Shown here piece after piece: positions 36,567 to 45,388 of a DNA stretch of 64,000 nt. Under the pieces are notes generated by a model. The model worked only from the letters and a program-made list of their open reading frames with translations, was not told the DNA's origin and searched no databases. Source of the stretch: Pollutimonas nitritireducens (GTDB taxonomy: Bacteria > Pseudomonadota > Gammaproteobacteria > Burkholderiales > Burkholderiaceae_B); contig NZ_PDNV01000014.1 in assembly GCF_002849615.1 (NCBI RefSeq), positions 50,321-114,320 of the forward strand, written 5' to 3'. The translations under genes were made by a program, and so were the position numbers. The number at the start of each line of letters is the position of its first letter. Positions within the stretch are counted from its first letter, which is position 1.

Positions 36567-37483
36567 TGGATGCATTGGCGCCGCTCATTGCTTCAGCCAT
36601 CATTGCCGGTACCCCCTTGATGCTGGCGGCACTTGGTCTGCTGGTCAACGAGAAATCCGGGGTCATCAACCTGGGTTCCGAAGGCATGATGCTGATGGCT
36701 GCCGTCATGGGCTTCGCGACTGCTGTCGACACAGGGAGCGTGGGCCTGGGGTTCCTGGCCGGAGCGGCGGCAGGCATGGTGCTGGCTGGCTTCTTTGCCT
36801 GGCTTACTGTATGGCTGGGCGCAAATCAGGTTGCCACTGGCCTGGCCTTGTCGCTATTCGGTGCGGGAGCGTCGGCGTACCTGGGTATCGGGTACGTCGG
36901 CAAGACATTGCAAGCGGGTCGTTTCGGTATTCCTTACTTCCAGGACATTCCTTTTCTGGGCGAAGCCATATTTCAGCACCATCCCATGGTTTACCTGTCG
37001 TGGGGTCTGTGCATTGCGATAATGTGGGTGCTTCATCGCACACGGGCTGGCCTTGTCCTGCGCGCGGTTGGCGAATCGCCCACATCCGCCCATTCATTAG
37101 GCTACAACGTGCGCCACATCCGTCTAAGCGCCTTGTTGTTTGGCGGTGCCTGCTGCGGACTGGCGGGCGCTTTCATGTCGCTGGTGTATACGCCCATGTG
37201 GGTTGAAGGCATGGTCGCCGGTCGTGGCTGGATCGCTCTGGCGCTGACGACTTTTGCCACCTGGCGTCCGGTTCGTGTGCTGGCGGGCGCCTATCTATTT
37301 GGCGGGATCACAATACTTTCCTACCATATGCAGGCGCTCGGGGTGCCTATTGCTTCCCAGTTGCTGTCCATGTTGCCATACCTGGCAACGATACTCGTAT
37401 TGGTCCTGATTTCCCGGAATGCCAGCTGGATAAGGCTCAATATGCCTGCGTCGCTGGGCAAGAATTTCAACCCGAACTCCTGA
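36566..37483 (+). CDS. BMP-type ABC importer, permease 2
   Basis: 305 residues. ASAIIAGTPLMLAALGLLVNEKSGVINLGSEGMMLMAAVMGF is typical of the second nucleoside-class permease, and RGWIALALTTFATWRPVRVLAGAYLFGG near the C-terminus is conserved. About eight membrane helices. Forms the heterodimeric channel with permease 1. The receptor gene starts 9 bases after its stop. Confidence 0.93.
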   Translation: MDALAPLIASAIIAGTPLMLAALGLLVNEKSGVINLGSEGMMLMAAVMGFATAVDTGSVGLGFLAGAAAGMVLAGFFAWLTVWLGANQVATGLALSLFGAGASAYLGIGYVGKTLQAGRFGIPYFQDIPFLGEAIFQHHPMVYLSWGLCIAIMWVLHRTRAGLVLRAVGESPTSAHSLGYNVRHIRLSALLFGGACCGLAGAFMSLVYTPMWVEGMVAGRGWIALALTTFATWRPVRVLAGAYLFGGITILSYHMQALGVPIASQLLSMLPYLATILVLVLISRNASWIRLNMPASLGKNFNPNS

Positions 37484-37491
37484 GGATATTT

Positions 37492-38583
37492 ATGTCTGTA
37501 GAATTCATTCGCAAAACCATGTACGCAATGGCGATCCTGCCTGCCATGGTCGCCATTCCGGCCGCCCATGGGGCGGATAAAGAACCGCTGAAAGTGGGTT
37601 TCGTCTACGTCAGCCCAATCGGTGAAGCCGGATGGACGTGGCAGCAGGACCTGGGCCGCAAGGAAATGGAACAGAGCCTGGGCGGCAAGGTGCAGACGCA
37701 ATACGTCGAAGACGTACCGGAAGGTGCCGACGCGGAACGCGTCATTCGCGATCTTGCGCAGCAGGGCAACAAGCTCATTTTTTCGACTTCCTTTGGTTTC
37801 ATGAATCCCACGCTGAAGGTGGCCAGACAGTTTCCCGACGTGAAGTTCGTCCACTCCACCGGGTATAAGACAGCGGCCAACGTCGCAACGACGAACGCAC
37901 GCTTTTATGAAGCCCGTTACTTGTCGGGCATTATTGCCGGGAAGATGACAACATCGAATGTTGCGGGTTATGTGGGTGCCTTTGCCATTCCCGAAGTACT
38001 GCAAGGCATCAATGCATTCACCCGTGGTATGCGCAGCGTCAACCCCGATGCCGAAGTGCGGGTCATCTGGGTGAACAGCTGGTTCGACCCCGGCAAGGAG
38101 CGTGATGCCGCGCTGGCGCTCATAGGCCAGGGTGCCGATATCGTCACGCACCATACCGATTCCACCGCTACTGTCCAGGCCGCCGAAGAGAAAGGTAAAT
38201 ATGCCATTGCCTATCATTCCGACATGAAGCAGTTTGGCCCGAAAGCGCAGCTTGCCGCGGTGACTCACCATTGGGGCAATTATTTTACCAAGGAAGCCCA
38301 GGACGTATTGAATGGCACCTGGAAATCCGATTCTACATGGGGCGGCATGAAGGAGGGCATGGTTGCCCTCGAGGCATTCGGCCCGGCCGTGCCTGACGAC
38401 GTGAAGAAACTGGTTGCCGATAAGCAGGCCGAAATCGTAGCCGGCAGCCTGTCTCCGTTTGCAGGTCCGCTCAGAGACAACCAAGGTAAGGTCCAACTTG
38501 AGAACGGCGCCATGGATGACGCCGGTTTGAACAAGATGAACTATTACGTCGAAGGCGTGGTCGGGCAACTGCCAACGAAATAA
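37492..38583 (+). CDS. BMP-family substrate-binding protein of ABC importer
   Basis: 363 residues. A signal peptide runs to IPAAHG before ADKEPLKVGFVYVSPIGEAGWTW, and FSTSFGFMNPTLKVARQFPDVKFVHSTGY and DIVTHHTDSTATVQAAEEKG are typical of the BMP/PnrA-like family that binds purine nucleosides or their bases. It has no lipobox, so the mature protein is periplasmic and soluble. The last gene of the transporter operon. No deaminase or nucleosidase gene sits beside it, so the exact ligand is open. Confidence 0.92.
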   Translation: MSVEFIRKTMYAMAILPAMVAIPAAHGADKEPLKVGFVYVSPIGEAGWTWQQDLGRKEMEQSLGGKVQTQYVEDVPEGADAERVIRDLAQQGNKLIFSTSFGFMNPTLKVARQFPDVKFVHSTGYKTAANVATTNARFYEARYLSGIIAGKMTTSNVAGYVGAFAIPEVLQGINAFTRGMRSVNPDAEVRVIWVNSWFDPGKERDAALALIGQGADIVTHHTDSTATVQAAEEKGKYAIAYHSDMKQFGPKAQLAAVTHHWGNYFTKEAQDVLNGTWKSDSTWGGMKEGMVALEAFGPAVPDDVKKLVADKQAEIVAGSLSPFAGPLRDNQGKVQLENGAMDDAGLNKMNYYVEGVVGQLPTK

Positions 38584-38616
38584 TTGTGCGCCAGAGCGGA
38601 CCGGTGTACAGCGTAA

Positions 38617-39624
38617 TTACGTCGGCCTGATCCTGCCAAAGAATGGATAACTGGGGTCGTTATAGCCCGGGGTGGATGCATGCCCCGGTGCGACCAGGCC
38701 GTCGACCAGCGCCTCTTCCTCGTCGGTGATCGTGACATCGATAGCGGGGTAGTAGTCTTCCATTTGGGTCAGCGTACGCGGCCCCGCGATCACGGCGCTG
38801 ATATGCCGGTTCGCCAGTACCCATGCCGTCGCGAACTGGCCCAGCTTGATTCCCCGCGCCTGGCAGTGCTCTTGCAATTTCTGGGCAATGAGCAGTGATT
38901 CCTCGCGAAATTCCGTTTCGAGTATGCGCCGGTCGCCACGTCCTGCGCGGCTCCCTTCCGCGGGGGTCTGGCCCGGTTGATATTTCCCGGTAAGCACACC
39001 CCGGGCGATGGGGCTGTAGGGCACAACGCCCAATCCATAATGGCCGCAAGCCGGCAGGATTTCGGTTTCAGGGCCGCGATTGAGCAGGTTGTAGTAAGGT
39101 TGACAAACTGCGGGTTGCGGAACATTGGCCTTTTCGCATAGGCGCAGCATCTCGGCAATACGCCAGCCCCTGAAATTCGACACACCGAATGCGCGTATTT
39201 TTCCTGCTTGTATGAGGTCGCCCATGGTGCGTACTGCCTCGTCCAGATTCTCATCATGAAAATCGCGGTGCATGTACAGGATATCGATGTAGTCGGTGCC
39301 CAGACGTTGCAGGCTATTGTCCACTTCCCGCATCATCCAGTGCCGCGAATAATGCGATTGGTTGGGTTGCCGGCTCATGGAGTTGCCCAGCTTGGTGGCC
39401 AGGATCCAATCGTGGCGTCCGGTCCCCAATAGCTTGCCCACCATTTCTTCAGAGCCGCCCTTGCTATAAACGTCGGCGGTGTCAATGAAGTTTATGCCGT
39501 GATCGTGCGCCGAGGCAACAATGCGCTGCGCCTCGTCGAAATCAGTCTGGTCACCAAACATCATGGTCCCCAGGCAGAGCGCCGAGACCTTCAAATTGCT
39601 ATTGCCGAGACGTCGATATTGCAT
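38617..39624 (-). CDS. Aldo/keto reductase
   Basis: 335 residues with the (beta/alpha)8 AKR pattern. NSNLKVSALCLGTMMFG starts the barrel, the catalytic tetrad is seen as Asp and Tyr in FIDTADVYSKGGSEE, Lys in LATKLGN and His in DILYMHRDF. RAFGVSNFRGWRI follows, and the coenzyme loop PGHAS... closes. It would use NADPH to reduce aldehydes or ketones. The physiological substrate is not clear. Convergent with the BMP operon; monocistronic. Confidence 0.92.
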   Translation of the reverse strand: MQYRRLGNSNLKVSALCLGTMMFGDQTDFDEAQRIVASAHDHGINFIDTADVYSKGGSEEMVGKLLGTGRHDWILATKLGNSMSRQPNQSHYSRHWMMREVDNSLQRLGTDYIDILYMHRDFHDENLDEAVRTMGDLIQAGKIRAFGVSNFRGWRIAEMLRLCEKANVPQPAVCQPYYNLLNRGPETEILPACGHYGLGVVPYSPIARGVLTGKYQPGQTPAEGSRAGRGDRRILETEFREESLLIAQKLQEHCQARGIKLGQFATAWVLANRHISAVIAGPRTLTQMEDYYPAIDVTITDEEEALVDGLVAPGHASTPGYNDPSYPFFGRIRPT

Positions 39625-39736
39625 GGCCTTCCTTTCTTGTTTGTTGGTCTGCGAATAATGATAACGCGGCGCGAGTCGCTTTTGCCGCCCGCCGCTGATC
39701 TACTGGTCAAGCACTTGAACAGCATTGCTCATGCAG

Positions 39737-40174
39737 TCAAGGACTCCGAGGCAAAGACCACGTACTGATCACCTGTGCCACGGCATCTCCCCCAGCGATT
39801 GGAACCAACAGTACGTCGCCAGACGCAAGGCGTCCGATTTTGCGGATGTGGGCGTGTGCCAGTATGCCGCCCGGCGGCGCCCCGCGCAGGAAGTTGATGC
39901 TGAGGCTGGCGGTGACGGCTTGCGGATTTCCTGTCGCCCCGACGATCGCGGCATATAAGGCCAGGTCTGCCAGGCCCATCAACATGGGGCCGGCGATGAT
40001 GCCGCCCAGGCGTTGGTGCGAGCCTCGTTCCGGCAAGTGCAGGGTGGCTATGCCGCATCCGATACTCATGACTTCGATATCGAGTATGGCCGCGAAAGGG
40101 TGTTGTTCCTGCAGTAACTGATTGAAATCCGCAACTGAGATCTTGGCAGGTTGGTCAGGCGAGATGGGTGTCAT
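39737..40174 (-). CDS. PaaI-type hotdog-fold thioesterase
   Basis: 145 residues from ATG 40174. Hotdog motif: AILDIEVMSIGCGIATLHLPERGSHQRLGGIIAGPMLMGLADLA, with the conserved loop His/Gly pattern and a central helix starting at GPMLM. TASLSINFLRGAP then GGILAHAHIRKIGRLASGDVLL form the sheet. It likely hydrolyses acyl-CoA or phenylacetyl-CoA-like esters. The catalytic Asp in the helix (ADLALYA) is present. No paa genes are adjacent. Confidence 0.82.
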   Translation of the reverse strand: MTPISPDQPAKISVADFNQLLQEQHPFAAILDIEVMSIGCGIATLHLPERGSHQRLGGIIAGPMLMGLADLALYAAIVGATGNPQAVTASLSINFLRGAPPGGILAHAHIRKIGRLASGDVLLVPIAGGDAVAQVISTWSLPRSP

Positions 40175-40288
40175 GGATAGGCGGAGTTTGAAGACAATGT
40201 CGATGGCTGGTGAAGCAAGTGTGCCACAACAGGTATCATTGCGCGCAATCAACCGTCGCACGCTGGCCGCGTAGTACACTTTCCGACC

Positions 40289-40696
40289 ATGTACAGGCAT
40301 TTGCGGCATCCTACCAGGCACATACGCTGGCGCATTCTCACCGGTGTGCTGCTGCTGGCGTTCATGTTGCGCGCCATGATTGCGGCGGGCTACATGCCCG
40401 CCTCCGCCGCACCTGGCGATCTCGGCATGACCATGTGCATTCATGGCCTGTCCGCGGGCACACTAAAAGTCTTGGCGCTTCACGACACTCCCATTTCCGC
40501 AGAACCCCGGGCGCTCGACTGCGCGTTTGGCGCGGTGGTTGTCCAGCCTGTATTGCCTGTGTTTGCGGGCTTAGCTCTTGCTGCCGTGCTGACGGACGTT
40601 CACCAGGCTCTCTGGCGCGCGATGGCGCCGGCTTTTACGCAGCCATGGCAGGGTCCTCCTTTGGGCGCCCGCGGCCCACCCCTTGCGGCACGGTAA
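40289..40696 (+). CDS. DUF2946-family protein (copper-associated)
   Basis: 135 residues with an N-terminal basic stretch and hydrophobic helix (ILTGVLLLAFMLRAMIAAGYMPASA), followed by GMTMCIHGLS, the Met/Cys/His segment of DUF2946. A second hydrophobic stretch (VLPVFAGLALAAVLT) lies near the C-terminus. The family is found beside copper chaperone and TonB genes, and here a PCu(A)C protein follows 41 bases later. Biochemical role unknown. Confidence 0.7.
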   Translation: MYRHLRHPTRHIRWRILTGVLLLAFMLRAMIAAGYMPASAAPGDLGMTMCIHGLSAGTLKVLALHDTPISAEPRALDCAFGAVVVQPVLPVFAGLALAAVLTDVHQALWRAMAPAFTQPWQGPPLGARGPPLAAR

Positions 40697-40737
40697 TCAG
40701 CTAGCCGTTTTCCAATGAATCACAGGGGTAGTACATC

Positions 40738-41346
40738 ATGAACAAACAAATTTTCTCCGGTTTTCTTGGGCTTTGCAGCCTTGGACTGGGCCTCAGTGCG
40801 CAGGCCAACGAAGTGCACAGCGTGCCGTTCCAGCCACTCTTGGTTGCGCACGCCGGCCACGACCATGGTGCGGGATCACACGCCCAACCCGCGCACGGCC
40901 ACAAGGTGGGCGCCGCTGCGTCGGGCGCCGCCGCGTCCCGGATGGCCGGCGCGCCAATGTCCACCACATTGACGGTATCTGGATGCTGGATACGATCCAT
41001 GCCTGCGCCGGCGCCGTCGGGCGGTTATTTTGTGGTTTCCCATTCCGGTAGCAAGCCAGTTCAGCTGATAGCGGCGTCTTCAACCGGTTACGGCATGGTC
41101 ATGTTGCATCAAACCACGCACAAAGACGGCATGAGTCGCATGTCGGCCACGCATGGCGTGCCGATTCCGGCCGGAGGCCAGCTGGAATTCAAACCGGGCG
41201 CTTATCATGCGATGCTGGAAGATCCCGTAAAGGCACATCCGATCGGCAGCAAGATCGTCATGGATTTCCTATTCGACAATGGCGAGAAGGCATCTGCCGA
41301 ATGCGAGATAAAGCCTGCAAACACCAGGACGCCAATGTCGCATTGA
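40738..41346 (+). CDS. Copper chaperone PCu(A)C family protein
   Basis: 202 residues. A signal peptide ends near LSAQA. A His-rich linker (HAGHDHGAGSHAQPAHGH) occupies about residues 38-57, then the PCu(A)C cupredoxin-like domain from about residue 80: Met/His ligands in MVMLHQTTHKDGMSRM and in AYHAMLE. Such proteins bind periplasmic Cu(I) and deliver it to the CuA centre of cytochrome oxidase. The extra His-rich arm is a possible copper-scavenging part. Follows the DUF2946 gene, likely co-transcribed. Confidence 0.88.
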   Translation: MNKQIFSGFLGLCSLGLGLSAQANEVHSVPFQPLLVAHAGHDHGAGSHAQPAHGHKVGAAASGAAASRMAGAPMSTTLTVSGCWIRSMPAPAPSGGYFVVSHSGSKPVQLIAASSTGYGMVMLHQTTHKDGMSRMSATHGVPIPAGGQLEFKPGAYHAMLEDPVKAHPIGSKIVMDFLFDNGEKASAECEIKPANTRTPMSH

Positions 41347-41388
41347 ATGCCTGGATGAGGCCCGCCGGCGTCCAGCCACGAAAAGAAT

Positions 41389-41414
41389 CGACCGCGCTTG
41401 CCGCGGTCGTTTGC
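41389..41414. terminator. Terminator after the copper genes (probably bidirectional)
   Basis: CGACCGCG and CGCGGTCG (41389-41396 with 41402-41409) form an 8-bp stem with loop CTTGC. TTTGCTT follows on the plus strand and ATTCTTTT on the minus strand, so it can serve both the PCu(A)C gene and the convergent hydrolase gene. Confidence 0.7.
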
Positions 41415-42236
41415 TTATGGCGACGTCATCGTGCCAAAGAAGTCGACCAGTGCTTGATTGAATGCCTTTGGATTGGCCAGGTTCATTCCGTGCGACGCAT
41501 GGGGGATCGTGACGCGCGACACGCAGTCGAGCGCCTTTTCCAGGGCGTCGAGCCGGCTGCCGTATCGGGCCGGACTGTTGGCGCCGCCTACCAACAATAT
41601 GGGATGGCGCAATTGGCGAGCCCGAGCCAGATCGATGCTCAAATCCACCTCACGTATTTGCGACAGCAGGGTATAGGCATTGTCCTTGACCATGGTCTTG
41701 AACCAGCCGACCATCTGACGCCAAGTGCCAGGCCCATTGACGGTGTCTACGAATTCGGACAGGCCTTGTTCGATCTCGCCGCGATCCAACAGGGCGGCCA
41801 CCCTAGTATGCACTGATGGGCTGCTCGGTTCGCCGCCGATGCGAAAGCCGGGATCCGCAAGGGTAAGGCTGCGGACAAGTTCCGGGCCTGCGCATGCCAT
41901 TTCGAGTGCGACATGGGCACCGCGCGAGTGCCCAAGTATATGAACGGGCTGTTCCTGGCCAATGTGTCGGGCGAACGCCAGCATATCCTCCGCGTGCTGC
42001 TCGATGCTGAATCTGGCGTCTTCGCGTTGGAAGGCTTCCGGCCAAAACCCTCGCAGGCTGGGTGCCACGACGCGGTACGATGGGCTCAGTGTGGGAATCT
42101 GCCAACGCCAGTAGCGGTAGTCGCACAGCGAACCATGGATAAGCAATACGACGTCCCCCGTCCCGGCTTCGGTGTAGTGGACAGACGAATCATCCAGATG
42201 GGTGGTGAATTCGGGCAGGGACTGACTAGGCATCAT
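41415..42236 (-). CDS. Alpha/beta hydrolase
   Basis: 273 residues. Oxyanion VVLLIHGSLCDYRYW, nucleophile Ser104 in GHSRGAH, and catalytic His near HASHGMNLANP are visible; Asp is expected in the ILLVGGANSP region. Family as large as it is, the substrate cannot be fixed. It is the last gene of a tight block with FecE/FecCD-like transporter genes (8-base gap). A siderophore or carrier esterase is possible; that is inference. Confidence 0.85.
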   Translation of the reverse strand: MMPSQSLPEFTTHLDDSSVHYTEAGTGDVVLLIHGSLCDYRYWRWQIPTLSPSYRVVAPSLRGFWPEAFQREDARFSIEQHAEDMLAFARHIGQEQPVHILGHSRGAHVALEMACAGPELVRSLTLADPGFRIGGEPSSPSVHTRVAALLDRGEIEQGLSEFVDTVNGPGTWRQMVGWFKTMVKDNAYTLLSQIREVDLSIDLARARQLRHPILLVGGANSPARYGSRLDALEKALDCVSRVTIPHASHGMNLANPKAFNQALVDFFGTMTSP

Positions 42237-42244
42237 GAAAAGAT

Positions 42245-43042
42245 TCAGAGGTGGATAAGGTCGTCGACAAATACATTGGCATGTCCCAGGCTGCAGCGCT
42301 CTACCCGCGCCTGGATCAGGAAGGCTTCGGCGAGATGGGCTGGCGTTATCACAGCGAGGGGCTCGCCGCTGGCCAGCAATGCACCCTTATGCAGGAGGAG
42401 CGCCAGGTTCGCATAGCGCAAGGCGATATTCAGGTCATGCAGCACAATCACAATCAGCAGTCCGCGGGTTCTCGCGAGTTCGACCAGCATTTGCATGACA
42501 TGATGCTGGTAATTCAAGTCGAGCGAGGCTAGGGGCTCGTCCAGTAAGAGCACCGTGGGCTCATGGACCAACGCTTGCGCCAGCCCAACCAGTTGCCTCT
42601 GCCCTCCTGATAGCTCATCGAGGTAACAGGAACCGAGGCGGCTGATATCGAGATCTTCCAGGATGGCCTCGACCTTTTGCATGGCGATCGGAGTGCCTAT
42701 CGGACCGCGAGCTTTGAGCGCGACCAGAATGGCTTCGATCACTGTAAGGTGGACGAACTCAGGCAGGCTTTGTGGAAGGTAGCGGACTTTCTCCGCGCGT
42801 ACTTGCGGTGCAAGCGGCAAGAGGTCCAGATCATTGAGCGCCACGGTTTCCGCGTGAGCTGGAGCAAGACCGGCAATGCTGCGCAACAGCGTCGATTTAC
42901 CACTGCCATTTCGACCCAGCAATGCCACGAGCTGGCTGCCCTGCAGTGAAGGCAAGGTCAGTTTGTGCAAGACCCGGTTGCTGCCCAGCGTGCAGGACAG
43001 GTCGGCAATACGCAACTCGACCGGGGGGAAAATTGGAACCAT
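42245..43042 (-). CDS. FecE-type ABC ATPase (siderophore/cobalamin class)
   Basis: 265 residues. Walker A GRNGSGKSTLLRSIAG, signature LSGGQRQLVGLAQAL, Walker B VLLLDEPLASLDLNYQHHV and the switch His in IVLHDLNIALRY place it in the FecE/BtuD class. With the upstream permease it forms an iron-siderophore, haem or cobalamin importer. Gap to the permease stop is 2 bases. No periplasmic binding protein gene is present in the block. Confidence 0.92.
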   Translation of the reverse strand: MVPIFPPVELRIADLSCTLGSNRVLHKLTLPSLQGSQLVALLGRNGSGKSTLLRSIAGLAPAHAETVALNDLDLLPLAPQVRAEKVRYLPQSLPEFVHLTVIEAILVALKARGPIGTPIAMQKVEAILEDLDISRLGSCYLDELSGGQRQLVGLAQALVHEPTVLLLDEPLASLDLNYQHHVMQMLVELARTRGLLIVIVLHDLNIALRYANLALLLHKGALLASGEPLAVITPAHLAEAFLIQARVERCSLGHANVFVDDLIHL

Positions 43043-43044
43043 GC

Positions 43045-44091
43045 CTAGTGAACAATCCGCCGCATCAGGGCAATGATAAAGAAAGGGATGCCGACCAGGG
43101 TGGTGACTATGCCGACAGGAATGACAGTATGGGTACTGATCAATTTTGCCGCCACGGAGGCGCCGATGAGGATGGCGCTGCCGATGCAGGCGCTAGCGGG
43201 CAGGTACCACCGATGGTCCTCGCCCCAGAGGCGTCTGGCAATGTGAGGAGCCACCAGGCCAATGAAGCCGATCACGCCCACCAGCGCAACGGCTAGCGAA
43301 GCCAGCAGGCTGATACGTAGCAGCGCGCCACGCCGTACCCCTTGCGCATCCACGCCCAGGCTGGCGGCGCGGTCATCACCAAAGCGCAGTGCTGTAAGCT
43401 GCCAGACCCTACGCAGGGAGAAGGGTAGCACCGCTACCAGCACACCGGCCATCATAAGCACCTTGGGCCAATTGCTGCGTTCCAGACTGCCCATCATCCA
43501 GAACACGAGATCTTGCAAGGCTGCGGCAGTGGCCGTCAGTTGTACGAGCGAAAGCAGGGCGTTGAAGCTGAAGACCAGGGCGATGCCAAACAGCACGATG
43601 CCGGCGGTCCCTATGCGTGCGCGGCGCGCCACGGCATCAAGTAGAAGGGAGCAGGAAAGGGCCAGGATAAAAGCATTCAGCACCAAAACGTACTGCTGCT
43701 GAACCATCGGAAGTCGCCAGTCAAATACCAACGTCAGGGCGGCACCCAGTGCTGCGGCGGACGATACTCCCAGCGTAAAGGGACTGGCCAGAGGGTTGTT
43801 CAGTACCGTTTGCATTTCCGCGCCAGCCAGACCCAGCGCAGCGCCTACCATCAATGCCATCAGGGTCTGAGGCATCCGGATCTGCCACACGATGATGTCG
43901 AGTGTCGGATCGGCAGAGCCGGAGCCAAGCAGTGTCTTCAGCAATGAGGTCCACGCCAGATCGGAGGGCCCCACCAGCAAGTCGATGCACGCCAACGCGA
44001 GGATGGCGACCAGCAGCAGCGCCAGCAGGCGCTTCCTGCTATGCCATGTGCGCTGGTAGGCCAGATTGCCGGCCGAGGCACTGGCGGGCAT
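43045..44091 (-). CDS. FecCD-family ABC permease
   Basis: 348 residues with about ten membrane helices. Conserved blocks: IRMPQTLMALMVGAALGLAGAEMQTVLNNPLASPFTLGVSSAAALGA, and FGDDRAASLGVDAQGVR followed by GFIGLVAPHIARRLWGEDHR (ATPase-coupling EAA-like loop). Its ATG overlaps the cpoB stop by one base (TAATG), so it is translationally coupled to the Tol-Pal operon. Substrate class: ferric siderophore, haem or B12. Confidence 0.93.
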   Translation of the reverse strand: MPASASAGNLAYQRTWHSRKRLLALLLVAILALACIDLLVGPSDLAWTSLLKTLLGSGSADPTLDIIVWQIRMPQTLMALMVGAALGLAGAEMQTVLNNPLASPFTLGVSSAAALGAALTLVFDWRLPMVQQQYVLVLNAFILALSCSLLLDAVARRARIGTAGIVLFGIALVFSFNALLSLVQLTATAAALQDLVFWMMGSLERSNWPKVLMMAGVLVAVLPFSLRRVWQLTALRFGDDRAASLGVDAQGVRRGALLRISLLASLAVALVGVIGFIGLVAPHIARRLWGEDHRWYLPASACIGSAILIGASVAAKLISTHTVIPVGIVTTLVGIPFFIIALMRRIVH

Positions 44092-44783
44092 TATTGCAGC
44101 AGTTTGAGTCGGCTCTTAGCCGTTTCAGCGGCAGAGGCCTGTGGGTAATCTTTCACGATTCTTTGCAGGCTGGCCTTGGCACCTGCCAGGTCATTAAGTT
44201 CGATCTGGCTAGCGGCAATGACAAGCAGGGCATCTGGTGCACGAGGGTCGTCGGGAGAAGATTTAATCATGCCTTGCAAGCCCTGGATCGACCCCTTGAA
44301 ATCCTTGCTGGCGTACATGCTGCTGCCGCGATAGAAACGGGCTTCTGGCACGAGAGCACTTTCAGGATAGGTCTGTATGAATGTCGCCAGAGAGCTTGCC
44401 GCCTCTTTATATTTGCCGCTACGAAACAACCCCATGGAGGCATCGTAGGCAGCCTGTTCTTGCGGGTCGGATGCCTGCGTAGAGCTGGTGCCGCCTGATT
44501 GATCTTCGCTGGAGCGCTTCTCGAGCTCTTGCTTCCAGTTCAGTGTTTCCATCTGGCCACGCATGGCGGCCATTTCCTGCCGGATGGTTTCCATTTGGTC
44601 GGCAAGCTGGATGCGGGCTTGTTGATTCTGCTCGGTCAGCTGCTTGATTTGTCCGCGCAGCTCCAGAATGGCACGACGCGCTTCATCGTCGGAGAAAGCC
44701 AGGGCGGGCGATGCAAACAGGGCGGAAAACGATAGTGTCGCGGTCAGCACGGCATTACGCAGGGGCAGGGAATAAACGCTCAT
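44091..44783 (-). CDS. cpoB: Cell division coordinator CpoB (YbgF)
   Basis: 230 residues. A signal peptide ends near SPALA. A coiled coil (DDEARRAILELRGQIKQLTEQNQQ to QEMAAMRGQMETLNW) precedes a TPR region starting at YDASMGLFRSGKYKEAASSL, with YPESALVPEARFYRGSSMYA. CpoB couples peptidoglycan synthesis to outer-membrane constriction through TolA. Located after pal, as in most Proteobacteria, but separated from it by a terminator-like hairpin. Confidence 0.93.
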   Translation of the reverse strand: MSVYSLPLRNAVLTATLSFSALFASPALAFSDDEARRAILELRGQIKQLTEQNQQARIQLADQMETIRQEMAAMRGQMETLNWKQELEKRSSEDQSGGTSSTQASDPQEQAAYDASMGLFRSGKYKEAASSLATFIQTYPESALVPEARFYRGSSMYASKDFKGSIQGLQGMIKSSPDDPRAPDALLVIAASQIELNDLAGAKASLQRIVKDYPQASAAETAKSRLKLLQ

Positions 44784-44811
44784 TTCGGGTTCCGTTGAAA
44801 TAAAAAACGCC

Positions 44812-44845
44812 GCGGCGGAATGCCGCCACGGCGTTAACAGTCACA
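44812..44845 (-). terminator. Intercistronic terminator between pal and cpoB
   Basis: A 13-bp stem AACGCCG-c-GGCGG / CCGCC-a-CGGCGTT (44816-44828 with 44833-44845, one mismatch, loop AATG) is followed on the minus strand by TTTTTTA. It lies 11 bases after pal. It would end part of the tol-pal transcripts, leaving less cpoB and transporter mRNA. Confidence 0.75.
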
Positions 44846-44856
44846 GTGTTCAGATA

Positions 44857-45357
44857 TTACTGTTGGTACACAATATCTGCACGACGGTTCTCAGCGAAGT
44901 CGGCTTCGGTATTGCCCAATGCTTTGGGCTTTTCCTTGCCGAAACTGATCGCTTCGATTTGATTGCTGTTGACGCCCAGCAGGGTCATCATACGCGCAAC
45001 CGCATCGGAGCGGCGCTGGCCAAGTGCCAGGTTGTACTCAGATCCACCACGTGCATCGGCGTTGCCTTCGATGCGGATTTTCTGTTGACCGTGGCTGGTC
45101 AGGTACGACGAGTGCATTTCGACCACGCTGCGGTATTGGTCAGGGACTGTGTAGCTGTTGAAATCGAAATAGACCGAACGCTGTTGGGCGAGCGGGCTTT
45201 GCGGATTAAACGGGTCCATGATTTGCCCCGAGCTGGCCGAATCTGCGCCACCCGTGCCAGTGCCGCTTGCGGACTGGTCCAGGGGTACAGAGCTACATGC
45301 TGCCAAGGTAGCAACAACAGCGGCGATTGAGAGGCGTCTTGCGATGCGCGAGCTCAT
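44857..45357 (-). CDS. pal: Peptidoglycan-associated lipoprotein Pal
   Basis: 166 residues. Lipobox ending at Cys21 (TLAAC). The OmpA-like C-terminal domain from about residue 60 contains VYFDFNSYTVPDQY and the peptidoglycan-binding NADARGGSEYNLALGQRRSDAV, ending QQ. Anchors the outer membrane to peptidoglycan and binds TolB. In the Tol-Pal operon. Confidence 0.97.
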   Translation of the reverse strand: MSSRIARRLSIAAVVATLAACSSVPLDQSASGTGTGGADSASSGQIMDPFNPQSPLAQQRSVYFDFNSYTVPDQYRSVVEMHSSYLTSHGQQKIRIEGNADARGGSEYNLALGQRRSDAVARMMTLLGVNSNQIEAISFGKEKPKALGNTEADFAENRRADIVYQQ

Positions 45358-45388
45358 TTAAAGTTCCTTTGAAAAAGAGTCACACTGA

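Noticed and set aside
37321..38568. 415-codon minus-strand frame opposite the BMP receptor gene
   Set aside because: It mirrors the BMP-family gene whose motifs, signal peptide and operon position are clear; the antisense product shows no domain.
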